NCBI GenBank assembly: GCA_013180625.2
Contig: SNVD02002414.1
Span: 103,098 to 167,097, forward strand
Length of the DNA: 64,000 bases
DNA from: Boswellia sacra
Taxonomy: Eukaryota > Streptophyta > Magnoliopsida > Sapindales > Burseraceae
Direction: 5' to 3'
Positions within the stretch are counted from its first letter, which is position 1; each line of letters opens with the position of its first letter. The notes under the pieces were generated by a model. It saw only the letters and a program-made list of their open reading frames with translations, searched no databases and was not told where the DNA came from. Shown here piece by piece: positions 36,127 to 46,759 of this stretch. A program made the position numbers and the translations under genes.

Positions 36127-36840
36127 TTGAAAGACTTGTGCACTGTGAAAAGAAAACTGAATGTGAAAAAGAAGGCCTTTCTAGCTGAGCAGGTAAGTGC
36201 TATTCTTCAAAATAATAATACAGTGAAATATAAGGATCCAGGTTGTCCTACAATTTCATGTGTTATTGGAGACCATAAAATTGAACAAGCTTTACTTGAT
36301 CTTGGTGCTAGTGTGACTTTGCTTCCTTACTCGGTTTTTCAAAAACTCAATCTAGGTGAGTTAAAACCGACATCTGTGACTCTTTTGCTTGCTGATAGAT
36401 CAATTAAAGTACCAAGAGGAGTAGTAGAAGATGTATTAGTTCAAGTCGATAAATTCATTTACCCAGTAGATTTTATCATCTTGGACACACAACCAGTAGA
36501 AGTAAGGAATTCAATTCCTGTTATTTTAGGGCGTCGAATTCTAGCCATCTCTAATGCTTTGATTAATTGTAGGAATGGAGTCATGGAGCTATCATTTGGG
36601 AACATGACATTGGAACTTAATGTTTTTAATATGTGCAAACAACCAAATGAAGAAGAAGATGAAATTGACGAAGCCAATGTAGTTGAATCTATTGTAGAAG
36701 ATCACATCCAAAAAGGGAGTTCTTCTGACCCTTTTGAAACTTGTCTAGTGAATTCATTAGAATCAAGTATGGAACTAGAGTCTGATCTTTCTGATATATG
36801 TTCTTTATTGGATTGTGCACAGGTGATGGAAAAAGGCTCA
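36127..36840 (+). pseudogene. pol: Inner Athila protease
   Basis: LCTVKRKLNVKKKAFLAEQV, the active site LLDLGASVTLLPYSVFQKL at about 36291-36347, DVLVQVDKFIYPVDFII and VILGRRILA. The domain itself carries no stop. It sits in a 1.5-kb open stretch shared with RT. Confidence 0.9.
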
Positions 36841-37989
36841 AAATCAAGATTTGAAGATTTGGGGCAAATGAATGAAAGCAAGGAAGAGGAAGCTCCCAAG
36901 TTAGAATTAAAGCCCTTACCTGAAGGACTGAAATATGCATATCTTGGGGAGAATCAGACATATCTGGTGGTAATTTCTTCATCCCTCACATGCGAGCAAC
37001 AAGGTAAGTTGATAGAAGTGCTTAGAAGGCATAAAAATGCAATCGGGTGGACTTTAAAACATATAAAAGGCATTAACCCTTTAATTTGCACACATCGAAT
37101 ACATTTAGAGGAAAATGCCAAAACATCCCAACAACCTCAAAGAAGATTAAATCCACATATGAAAGAGGATATTAGGGCTGAAGTTCTTAAACTACTTGAT
37201 GTGGGAATTATTTACCCTATTTTTGATAGCAAGTGGGTAAGCCCTACACAAGTAGTACCTAAGAAATCTGGCATTACAGTAGTTAAAAATGAAAAGGAGA
37301 AATCATTGCCAACCAGAGTCTCATCTAGTTGGAGGATGTGCATTGATTATAGAAAATTAAATGCTATCACCAGAAAAGACCATTTTTCCTTATCATTTCT
37401 TGACCAAATTCTTGAAAGAGTAGTAGGGCACTCCTACTACTGCTTTCTTGATGGATACTCAGGCTATTACCAAATTCCCATTGCACTTGAAGACCAAGAA
37501 AAGACCACATTCACGTGCCCCTTCGGCACTTTTGCATTTCGGAGAATGCCTTTCGGACTTTGTAATGCCCCAGCCACTTTTCAAAGATGCATGTTAAGCA
37601 TTTTCAGTGACATGGTTGAGCATTGTTTAGAAGTTTTCATGGATGATTTAACTGTCGTTTGAAACTCTTTTGATAATTGTCTTGAAAATTTAGAAAAAGT
37701 CCTAAAAAGGTGTGTGGAAAAAGGTCTTATTTTGAATTGGGAAAAATGCTATTATATGGTCACTTCGAGAATTGTCTTAGGCCATGTGGTGTCTTCTAAG
37801 GGAATTGAAGTGGACAAAGCAAAAGTGGAATTAATTTCCCATTTGCCTCCACCAAAAACAGTCAAAGAGGTTCGTTCATTCTTAGGGCATGCTGGATTTT
37901 ATAGGAGGTTCATAAGAAATTTCAGTGCTATATCTAAACCTCTTTGTAACCTCTTAATAAAAGACACTTCTTTTGAATGGACTCAATAA
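36840..37989 (+). pseudogene. pol: Inner Athila reverse transcriptase
   Basis: WRMCIDYRKLNAITRKDHF, DGYSGYYQIPIAL, TFAFRRMPFGLCNAPATFQR and VFMDDLTVV with the catalytic Asp pair. TGA at 37660-37662 follows the active site directly; the thumb/connection continues in the same frame (GHVVSSKGIEVDKAK, RSFLGHAGFYRRFIRNFS) to TAA at 37987-37989. Confidence 0.92.
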
Positions 37990-38430
37990 TGTCAAAATGC
38001 CTTTGATAAATTAATTGGACTTTTAACAACTGCTCCAATTATGCAATCTCTTGAATTGATGTGTGATGCAAGTGACTATGCCGATGGTGCTGTCTTAGGA
38101 CAAAGAAAAGAAGGTAAGCCTTATGTCATATACTATGCAAGTAGGACTTTAAATGATGCGCAAATGAATTACACAACAACTGAAAAAGAACTACTTGCAG
38201 TAGTATTTGCATTGGACAAATTTCGTTCTTATTTAATTGGTTCTCCCACAATTGTTTACACTGACCATGCAGCTGTGAGATATTTAATGTCTAAACAGGA
38301 TGCAAAACCTAGATTGATACGGTGGATCTTATTGCTCCAAGAATTCAACATCACAATAAAGGATAAGAAAGGAGCCGAAAATGTCGTTGCTGATCATCTT
38401 TCAAGACTAACAACAGAGACATTAATTGAA
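37990..38430 (+). pseudogene. pol: Inner Athila RNase H
   Basis: Same frame as [21 protein letters not shown] (Asp), [19 protein letters not shown] (Glu), [17 protein letters not shown] (Asp), then the tether [20 protein letters not shown]. All three catalytic acids are kept; only the upstream TAA breaks the frame. Confidence 0.9.
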
Positions 38431-39770
38431 ACTTCACCTATCAATGATTCTTTTCCTGATGAATTTTTATTTTCCGTTGCTACTGTACCTTGGTTTGCTA
38501 ACATTGTAAATTTTCTTGCGACAGGGAAAATGCCACCTCATTGGAATGCTCAAGACAAAAGAAAATTTTTAACCGAGGTGAAAAATTTTTACTGGGATGA
38601 TCCGTATCTTTTCAAATATTGTCCGGATCAAATAATAAGAAGATGCATACCCGATAATGAGGTAAGTAGTGTCATTAACTTTTGTCATTCTGAAGCATAT
38701 GGCAGACATTTTTCATATAGAAAAACAGCTGCTAAGATCTTACAATGTGGATTTTATTGGCCCACCTTATTTAAAGATACACATGCATTTTGTAAAACGT
38801 GTGAAAATTGTCAAAAATTGGGATCTATTTCAAAAAGAAACATGATGTCGTTGAATCCCATTCTTGTCGTTGAAATCTTTGACTGTTGGGGTATTGATTT
38901 TATGGGACCCTTTCCACCGTCATTTGGTTTTGTGTACATCCTTGTTGCAGTGGACTATGTTTCAAAATGGGTCGAGGCAATTCCATGTCAAAACAATGAT
39001 CACAAAACAGTTGTCAAATTCTTGAAGGAGAATATCTTAAGTAGATTTGGAATTCCTCGAGCCATTATTAGTGATGGGGGTACACATTTTTGTAACAAAC
39101 CATTTGAAACTTTAATAAAGAAATATGGAATAACCCATAAAATTTCTACACCTTATCGCCCACAAACAAGTGGACAAGTTGAACTTGCTAATAGGGAGAT
39201 AAAACAGATTTTAGAAAAAACGGTTAACCCAAATCGAAAAGATTGGTCCTTAAGACTTAATGATGCACTTTAGGCTTACCGAACTGCTTTCAAAACATCA
39301 TTAGGATTGTCTCCTTATAGATTAGTTTATGGAAAACCTTGTCACTTGCCTGTGGAAATTGAGCATAAAGCTTATTAGGCCATTAAAACATTTAACACAA
39401 ACTTGAATGATGCTCGCAAGTTACGTAAACTCCAATTGAGTGAACTTGAAGAAATCAGGAATGAGGCTTATGAAAATTCTAAAATCTATAAAGAAAAAAT
39501 GAAGGTTTTTCGTGACAAATCCATTGTTAGAAAATCTTTTGAACCTTCACAAAAAGTTCTTTTGTATGATTCAAGATTGCATTTGTTTCCTGGTAAACTT
39601 CGGTCTCGTTGACTGGGCCTTTCATTGTTAAAAATGTTTTCCCTCATGGAGCAGTTGAAATCGATAACCCAAAGAATGGTAATGTGTTTAAAGTTAATGG
39701 ACAACGGTTAAAACCATTCTTTGAAAATTTTGACCAAAATGAAGAGTCCATTGCTTGAGTCGATCCTTTT
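38431..39770 (+). pseudogene. pol: Inner Athila integrase
   Basis: HHCC domain ([22 protein letters not shown]), catalytic Asp in [10 protein letters not shown], Asp in [12 protein letters not shown] and Glu in [16 protein letters not shown]. Stops TAG at 39271-39273 and TAG at 39376-39378 fall in Trp codons (LWAY, YWAI contexts). A 1-base loss at about 39611 breaks the C-terminal [12 protein letters not shown] segment. Confidence 0.92.
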
Positions 39771-39897
39771 TAAGGATTGATATTTCCCGGTCAAGTGGCG
39801 GATACGGTACTCTGTGACTTTTAAAGTCGATTTTTTAGTTCCCTAAAAACTGTTGCTCACGTTGCATTCATTTTCCTTTCTTTTCTCGCATTTTCAC

Positions 39898-40379
39898 ATG
39901 GACACTATTCTCTCAAATCTGCACAAAGATTTTCCCTCTCTTCTTCCAAATGATTTGCTTAAAATTTACAAAGCTCGCGCAGAAAGAGTAAGGATGTTGA
40001 TGCGTAAGGGTATGTCTGTCGAAGTAAGATGGTTAATTGAGGCCAAGGTTCGATTTTCTTATGAATTTTCAGATAATCTTGTTTCTCACATGCCAGGTAT
40101 GGGGAAAAGCTCTTACGCCAAAAAGCGAAGAGCGAAAAGGTTACAATTTGTCCTAGATATGCAAGATGGACTTGTAACCAGCGTTGCCGCTCCTTGGGAT
40201 ATTTGTCTAATAGTCGAGAGGATAAACTACAGTTCATCAAGAATGGACTGAGTAAGGAGTCTTTGGATGATATCCGAGTGGCTCTTGAGACACATTCTTG
40301 TGGACTTGTGCACGTGAAATTTTTAATTTGTAGACACAATTTCGATATGAGCAGGAACGCTTTAGTCTTGGGAATCTGA
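39898..40379 (+). pseudogene. Basic cysteine-rich (betaflexivirus NABP-like) gene, inner copy
   Basis: ATG 39898 opens a frame with KIYKARAERVRMLMRKGM, EVRWLIEAKVRFSYEF and GKSSYAKKRRAKRLQF. A 1-base difference near 40150 from the outer copy then moves it out of the cysteine-rich frame, so it ends 40249-40251. The cysteine/tail part survives in the next frame (GYLSNSREDKLQFIKNGLS) to 40379. Thus this copy has an undamaged N-terminal half and a shifted zinc-finger half. Position and layout are as in the outer copy, and the resemblance to carla/vitivirus nucleic-acid-binding proteins is my recognition. An alternative is an unrelated plant or Athila 3' protein with a similar basic/Cys pattern. 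Confidence 0.55.
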
Positions 40380-40751
40380 CTCAAAACGACCCTGTTTGAC
40401 AGTTTATAAGAAAACTGGATGGGAAGCACATCCCCAACTCATAGAAGGTGTTTAAGCCGTTTCTGGACGTAAAACCAGAGGAAGATGTGAGCCACAGTCA
40501 CAACTACCAGTACATTGCATGCGTGCCATCATTAATGCCTCATAGCTGTCATTTTTGAATTTGTATCTTTTGTTTGACTTATGGTGTCTCATTTCATCAT
40601 CTTTTTTTGAGTTTTTATGCATTATTGTCAACTTTTTCAACGAACAACCGAGCTACCTATATAGATGTAATCATTAGCATACCTTTTTGCACTCCATAAA
40701 TACCACATCTCTTGTTCTCTTCTTCACACATAGTTAGAGAGTTGCATAAAC
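40380..40751 (+). other. Spacer upstream of the LOG-like gene, inner copy
   Basis: No coding frame. CTATATAGATG at about 40657-40667 and CCATAAATACC at about 40693-40703 are TATA-like and are followed by a pyrimidine-rich leader (CTCTTGTTCTCTTCTTCAC) ending 40 bp before the ATG. This could be a captured promoter/leader of the LOG gene; that is inference. Confidence 0.45.
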
Positions 40752-41443
40752 ATGAAGGGAACTTCAAAACATCGAATTCAAAAGATATGTGTATTCTGTG
40801 GATCTCGACCGGGTAAAAGTGAAGAGTTTGTCAAGGCAACGAATTATCTTGGTAGACTACTGGCTAAAAGAAAGATTCATGTGGTTTATGTGGTAGACTA
40901 CTGGCTGAAAGAAAGATTCATGTGGTTTATGGGGGAGGTAGCCTCGGGTTATTGGGTTGTGTGTCAAGAGCTGCACGTGTAGGATGTAGTCAAGTTTTAG
41001 GAGTTATTCCTAAAGCTTTGGCTATAGAAAGCATTGTTGGAAAAATGGTTGGGCATGAGTTACAAGTCTCCTCTATGCATGAATGCATGGCACATATGCT
41101 CATCAATTCAGATGCTTTTATTGCTTTACCAGGTGGCTTTGGTACCCTCGAAGAAATTTTTCAAATTGCCTCTTGGGCCCAACTGAATCTCCATAAAAAA
41201 CCTATAGGTTTGTTGAATGTTAACAATTTCTTTGATCTTTTAATAAGTTTTGTTGATGCAGTTGTAGAACAAAATTTTATCCCTTATTCGGCGAGACAGA
41301 TTCTTGTTTCTGCCAATTCTGCTGGTGAGTTACTCGACAAATTACAAGCAGTTGAGTATAAACCTGACCCAACTAGTACTCAAATTAATTGGTCAGGAGG
41401 GCAAAACAAGAAGTGCAAATTGGATCTGAATCTCCGTTTGTAA
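40752..41443 (+). pseudogene. LOG-like cytokinin phosphoribohydrolase, inner copy
   Basis: Intronless LOG-family gene. ATG 40752, then KICVFCGSRPGKSEEF (N-terminal nucleotide-site strand), GGGSLGLLG, LGVIPKALA, DAFIALPGGFGTLEEIFQIA with the family PGGxGTxxE motif complete (41129-41155), WAQLNLHKKPIGLLN and a C-terminal tail to 41443. Length is close to plant LOGs (just over 200 residues). A 41-bp tandem duplication (units at 40851 and 40892) shifts the frame ahead of the GGGS motif. The usual MHxR arginine is Cys here (MHECMAHML). Known LOG chemistry: hydrolysis of cytokinin riboside 5'-monophosphate to active base. Broken, so probably no enzyme. Confidence 0.9.
40851..40932 (+). repeat. 41-bp tandem duplication in the LOG-like gene
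   Basis: GGTAGACTACTGGCT begins at 40851 and again at 40892 with one substitution over 41 bp. The outer copy at 32019 has a single unit, so the duplication arose in the inner lineage. 41 is not a multiple of 3, hence the frameshift. Confidence 0.93.
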
Positions 41444-42769
41444 TTTTTTTTTTCTTGTCTTTTATTTTTTGCATTTTATAAGTCTTTCAGGTCATCTCTT
41501 GAATAACAGAAGCTTCAGGTAATGTCTCCTATACTTTATCTCTTTACATTTAAATATTAAGGACAATGTTTCATTTGGTTGGGGGGAGGAGGGGGGGGAA
41601 GGATGGGGAAGGATAGTAGACATAAGTACATTTTGAATTTTCTTTTCCTTGAAAAAAAAAAAGCGAGTTAGTAATTAGATTCAGAGTGCGGTGTAAGGAG
41701 TTCAAATCCTCTTGAGACGCATTCTGGGTCAGGAATGGCATAGTAAGGAGGACCAGTTTGAACTCTTGAAACCCATTCTAACCAATTTGTCATTTTATTT
41801 TGATTGTAAACTCATTTTAGCTAACTTGATATTATTTAGTCTTGATTTTTTAATTTTATAACAAGGAGGTCTTATTCATTTCACTTTGAATTATTCAAAT
41901 CGATGAACTCTCACAACATTATCATTTAATAAACTGTGTGCTTATGTACTCGTTAAGCCAGTATTCATGAACCTTTCTTCACACACACATATACCTTGAT
42001 ACATGATTGTGGGTGGCGAAATGAAATGTTGCAATATTTGAGTTCTTTTATTTTGTTTAGGATAACAACAAAAGGAATGGGAAAGTAAAAAAAAAAAAAA
42101 AGTGAAAGCAAAAAAAAAAGGTAAAAAAAAAAGAGAGAGCAATTGTGGACAAGTTTGGTCTCGTAGCCTCCTTAATTCGAGCAATTAAGTCCGAGTGTTG
42201 CCTCAACACTTAATACCCTAAGACCAACTGGTTTGGAAGCTATTGGCCCAAAGCTCGCTACATGGATTAAGGAGAAAGCTTAATGGGATTGAACATTGCA
42301 CTATCCACAAGTTTCTAAGCAAAAATAAAACATCGGCAACCCGAGTCGTTAAGCTCGAAGGGGTGTCTTAACACCTAATGCCCTAAGGCCAACTAGTCTG
42401 GGAGCCATTAGCCTAAGGCTCGCTACATGGGTTAAAGATGAATTCTTTAAAAAAAAACATATATATATAAAATAAATGAATGCCCCCTACCTACAGTTGT
42501 TAGCCTTAACAAATATTAGAACCAATATGACTTCTTTCCAGTAAGCCCTATAGTCATGTGTCGACTGAGCACAAAAAGAAGGTTTATTGATATCTTGACT
42601 GAAGGGAACATGAGTCATTAAAAACAAAAAAATCGGTTGGGAGTTTGTTTATTTTGATAAAATCAAGGAGAGTGTAATAATGACCACCTTGGATGTAAAA
42701 TTCTATAAATCACTTCTAAATAATAACGCTTTAATTGCTAGGGACTAGCAATAAGCTGGTTGGGGGGTG
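41444..42769 (+). other. Inner Athila 3' untranslated region
   Basis: Contains a PPT-like tract GGTTGGGGGGAGGAGGGGGGGAAGG (about 41577-41603, interrupted), an A-rich stretch at 42085-42140, and two diverged copies of a block around CCCTAAG.CCAACT...GCTCGCTACATGG (42220-42260 and 42380-42430). GGTTGGGGGGTG at 42758-42769 is the terminal PPT. Confidence 0.8.
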
Positions 42770-44141
42770 TGATGAACACTTAAATATGTATGTTTAATAA
42801 GTGCTTAGTTCATCATATTGCATTAATAGTGTCATTAAATTCCTCAACTTAAGCATATTTATAGTCTTTGCATCTTTAAAATTAACTTCCTCTTAATTTT
42901 GGTTTTGTTACAGTTTTGGTAAAATGGGCATAACTCTCTGCTTATAGATCATAATGGTACAAATCTTAATGTTTTGCAAAGATGATTAAATTATCTACAA
43001 GATTGTATTTCAGAAGCATCATCAAATTCGGGTTCTTAGTGGACCAAAAATGGGCTTGAAGTGAACCCATCTGCAGTTTCGGCTCAGTCTGACCATGCCT
43101 CAGTATTTTGACCATATCTCTCATAATACGTATCAAAATCATATGAATCAAGATGTTCTAGAAAGCTGAGAGAAATATCTACGACTTTCATGAAGATGTG
43201 TGATTAAAATTCTAAAAACTTTAATGTCAAAATCGGTGGTCAATGTCGGTTCACCTAATTATCCCAATTGTCAAAGTAGGTGCATCTAATATTTGACAAT
43301 TGTTCCTTTGTAATTTGACAAGTTTGCCCCTGAATATATCTATAAATAGAGGTGCCTTGTGACCCATTAAGGCATCTTGGCCTTTGCTGGGATCTTGTAT
43401 TGTGTTTCTCTCTTGTGTTTTAATGTTATTAATGAATTTCCTTTTTCTTGTAATTTGTGTTCTTTCTCTTATAATGTCTTTCTAAATTCTCTCTTGCCAA
43501 GGTGAAAGGGTGAAACCCTTGATATGAGAGTAAGGATTCCCTAACCCTTTAATATGTGCTTAATTATCATAATCTTATGTTGTTTATTGTATATTATTTA
43601 TATTTACTTTCTTAATCAATCTTGACACCACTCGTAAAGTGGAGGTCTTGATCTATTGTAGACAATCCTTGGCACATGAAATGCTTGGATCCTTTCTAGA
43701 TGTCGTATGGTTTTTCCTTACCGACACGAATCTAGTTAGGAACCTTGATTTTTTGTAGACATATGGAGATTGGCACATTGAATGCTTGAACCCATTTACA
43801 AGAAGTGGTATAAATATTGGTAACGAAGCAAATATAATTCATATAACTAAAACGGGTTGTTTACCCTTATTTGAAATATCAAGGGCGGATCCCCTAACCT
43901 TAGCTCTCATTATTATTGTGTTAATTTCTCTTATGTTATTCTCATTTTTATTTGAGAACTTGTTCTTTACTCATGCTTGTTGATATTATCTTACCATCCC
44001 TTGGAATTATCCACATCATATTTGCTTACTTATAGTTTGTAGCGCTTAAATTCCCTTCCTAGTGGATAGACCCTGGTCTTACCGGGTTTATTACTTCGAC
44101 ACTCCTATACTTGGGAGGCAATCCTATTTTCGGATGTGTCA
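42770..44141 (+). repeat. 3' LTR of the inner Athila
   Basis: Partner of 32918-34288; TATAAATA at 43341-43348. Followed by GTACT, the altered TSD. Confidence 0.92.
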
Positions 44142-44146
44142 GTACT

Positions 44147-45202
44147 CTAGGTTAAGAATGGTAGAGTAAAAAGGGCCATTTTGAACTTTTGAAACCCATT
44201 CTAACCAATTTGTCGTTTTGTTTTGATTTTGCACTTTTGAAGACTCACTTTAGTTAACTTCATATTATTTAGTTTTGATTTTTGAATTTTATCACGAGGT
44301 TGTCTTATTCATTTCACTTTGAATTATTCAAATCTATGAACTCTCACAACTTTATCATTATATAAACCATTTGCTCATAAACTCATTAAACAAGTATTCG
44401 TAAACCATTCTTCACACACACACATACCTTGATGCATGATTGTGGATTGCATAGTGAAATGTTGCAATATTTGAGTTCATTTATTTTGTTTAGGATAACA
44501 ACAAAAGGAAGGGAAAAGTAAAAGAAAAAAAAAAAGAAGAAAAAAAGTGAAAGAAAAAAAAAAGAAATAGAAGCAATCGTCCATAAGTTTGGTGTCATAG
44601 CCTCCTTAATTCGAGCAATTAAGCCCGATGGGTGCCTCAACACCTGATACCCTAAGAGCAACTGGTTTGGAAGCTATTAGCCTAGAGCTCGTTACGTGGA
44701 GTAAGGAGAAAGCTTAAAGGGATTGAACATTGCACTATCTAAGCTAAAATAAAGCATTAGCAACCTGAGTGATTAAGCTCGTAGAGGTGTTAAGACACCT
44801 AATGCCCTAAGGCTCGCTACGTGGGTTAAAGATGCATTGTTTCAATATATATATATATATATGTGTGTGTGTATGAGTCTTAGGCTAATGACTCCCAGAT
44901 CAGTTGGCACGAATGAATGCCCCTGCCTAAAGATGTTAGCCTTGACAAATGTTAGAACCGATATGGCTTCTTTCTAAAAAGCCCCATAGTCATGTGCCAA
45001 CTGAGTACAAAAAAAAAAGGTTTGTTAATATCTTCACTGAAGGGCACATGAGCCTTTAAAAAAAAATCAGTTGAGAGTTTGTTTATTCAGATAGAATCAA
45101 TGACAGTGCAATAATGACCACCTTGGGTGTAAAATTCTATAAATCATTGCTCAATAATAAAGATTTATTGCTAGTCCCTAGTAATAAGCTGGTTGGGGGG
45201 TG
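44147..45202 (+). other. Outer Athila 3' untranslated region, second part
   Basis: Parallels 41723-42769 of the inner element. Holds a polypurine stretch at about 44514-44570 and an (AT)n(GT)n run at 44846-44873. The terminal PPT is GGTTGGGGGGTG at 45191-45202. The open frame on the minus strand here is a composition artefact. Confidence 0.8.
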
Positions 45203-46754
45203 TGATGAACACTTAAATATATATACTTCATAAGAGTTTAATTCATCATATTGCATTAATAGTGTCCTTAAATTCGTCAACTTAAGCATATTTGTAGTTT
45301 TTGCATCTTTTGAATTAGCTTTTTCTTAATTTCAGTTTTTGTTGCAGGTTTGGTAAAATGGGCATAACTTTCTATTTATAGATCAGAATGGTGCAAATCA
45401 TGATTTTTCCAAAAGCTTATTAAATTATCTAAAAGATCGTATTTCACATGCATCATGAAATTTGGGTTCTTAGTGGACAAAAAATACGCTTGAATTGAAC
45501 CCATCTACAGTTTCAGCCTACTTGACCATGCCTTCGTATTTTGACCATATCTTTTTATATACGTATCCAAATTGTATGAATCAAGATGTCCTAGAAACCT
45601 GAGAGAAATATCTAAAACTTTCATGAAGACATGTATCAAAATTCTAAATAATTTGATGTTGAAATCGGTGGTCAAAGTAGATGCACATAATGATCTGAAT
45701 TGTCAACAAGATATTTTACAATTGTCCCTTTGTAATTTGACAAGTCTGCCCCTGAATATATCTACAAATAGAGGTTCATTGTGACCCATTAGGGCATCTT
45801 GGCTTTGGCTGGATCTCTTATTATTGTGTTTTCTCTCTTGTGCTTTGTTCTCTTAATGTTATTAATAAATCTTTTTTTTCTTGCAATTTATTTTCTTTCT
45901 TTCATAATGTCTTGCTAAATTCTCTCTTGCTAAGGTGAAAGGGTGAAACTCTTGATATGAGAATAAGGATCCTCTAACCCTTGACATGTGCTTAATAATC
46001 ATAATCTTGTGTTATTTATTTTGTATGATTTATATTTATTTCCTTAATCAATCTTGACACCACTCGTAAAGTAAAGGTCTTGATCCATTATAGATAATTC
46101 TTGGCACATCAAATGCTTGGATCCTTTCTAGATGTCGTATGGTTCTTACTTATCGACATGAGTCTAGTTAGGAACCTTGATTTGTTGCAGACATATGGTG
46201 ATTGACACATTGGATGCTTGAACCCATTTACAAGAAGTGATATAAATATTGTTAACGAAACAAATATGATTCAAATAACTAAAATGGGCTTAAATGACAT
46301 ACCATCCGATTGGAACCTCATTGATGTGTGGATTCTGATTGAGTTATAATTGGGTTGCTTGCCCTTATTTGAAATATCAAGGGTGGATCCCCTAACCTTA
46401 GCTTTCATTATTATTATGTTAATTCCTCTTACTTGTGTGTTTTAATTATTCTCATTTATTGTTCATGAACTTGTTCTTTTATTTGCTATGGTAGGTTTTA
46501 CCTCCTATTTCCATGGATGATCTTACCACTTTTTATTTCTGTTTTACATTTGAATGGTCGATTATACTGCCTACCATCTTTGCTTATATTTGTTAACAAT
46601 ATCTTGTCATTTATTGACATTATTCATATCTTATTCTCTCGTTCTACAATTTGTACTGCTAAATCTCCTTCCTCGTGGATCGACCTCAGTGTTGCCAGGT
46701 TTATTACTTCGACACTCCCACACTTGGGAGATAATCCAATTTTTGGATGTGTCA
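45203..46754 (+). repeat. 3' LTR of the outer Athila
   Basis: Partner of 23977-25527. The TATA box position reads TACAAATA (about 45763), so this copy's promoter is damaged. TSD ACCAC follows. Confidence 0.92.
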
Positions 46755-46759
46755 ACCAC

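Larger units (their letters stand above)
32918..44141 (+). mobile_element. Inner Athila retrotransposon, 11.2 kb
   Basis: LTRs 32918-34288 (1371 bp) and 42770-44141 (1372 bp), very similar to each other and distinct from the outer pair. The PBS is intact, and the full Athila gag-pol is followed by the NABP-like and LOG-like genes. Flanks are GCATT (32913-32917) and GTACT (44142-44146). The paralogous site inside this same element reads GCATT then CTGGGTC, and the right flank GTACT then CTAGGTT, so the TSD was GCATT with two later changes on the right. Confidence 0.93.
23977..46754 (+). mobile_element. Outer Athila-type Gypsy retrotransposon
   Basis: LTRs at 23977-25527 (1551 bp) and 45203-46754 (1552 bp) with perfect TSD ACCAC (23972-23976, 46755-46759). 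The PBS region TTTTTGGCACTGTTACCGGGG follows the 5' LTR. Gag, protease, RT, RNase H and integrase follow in Athila order, all with many stops. Downstream of pol are two extra genes (31137-31553 and 32019-32662). An 11.2-kb inner Athila (32918-44141) interrupts its 3' untranslated region; without it the element is about 11.5 kb, normal for Athila. Confidence 0.93.

Noticed and set aside
44386..44661. Minus-strand frame with a poly-Phe segment that looks like a membrane helix
   Set aside because: It reads the purine-rich Athila 3' untranslated region backwards; the same stretch in the inner element is not open.
23977..46754. Two tandem Athila elements sharing an LTR
   Set aside because: LTR lengths, subfamily-specific segment and the ACCAC TSD support nesting instead.
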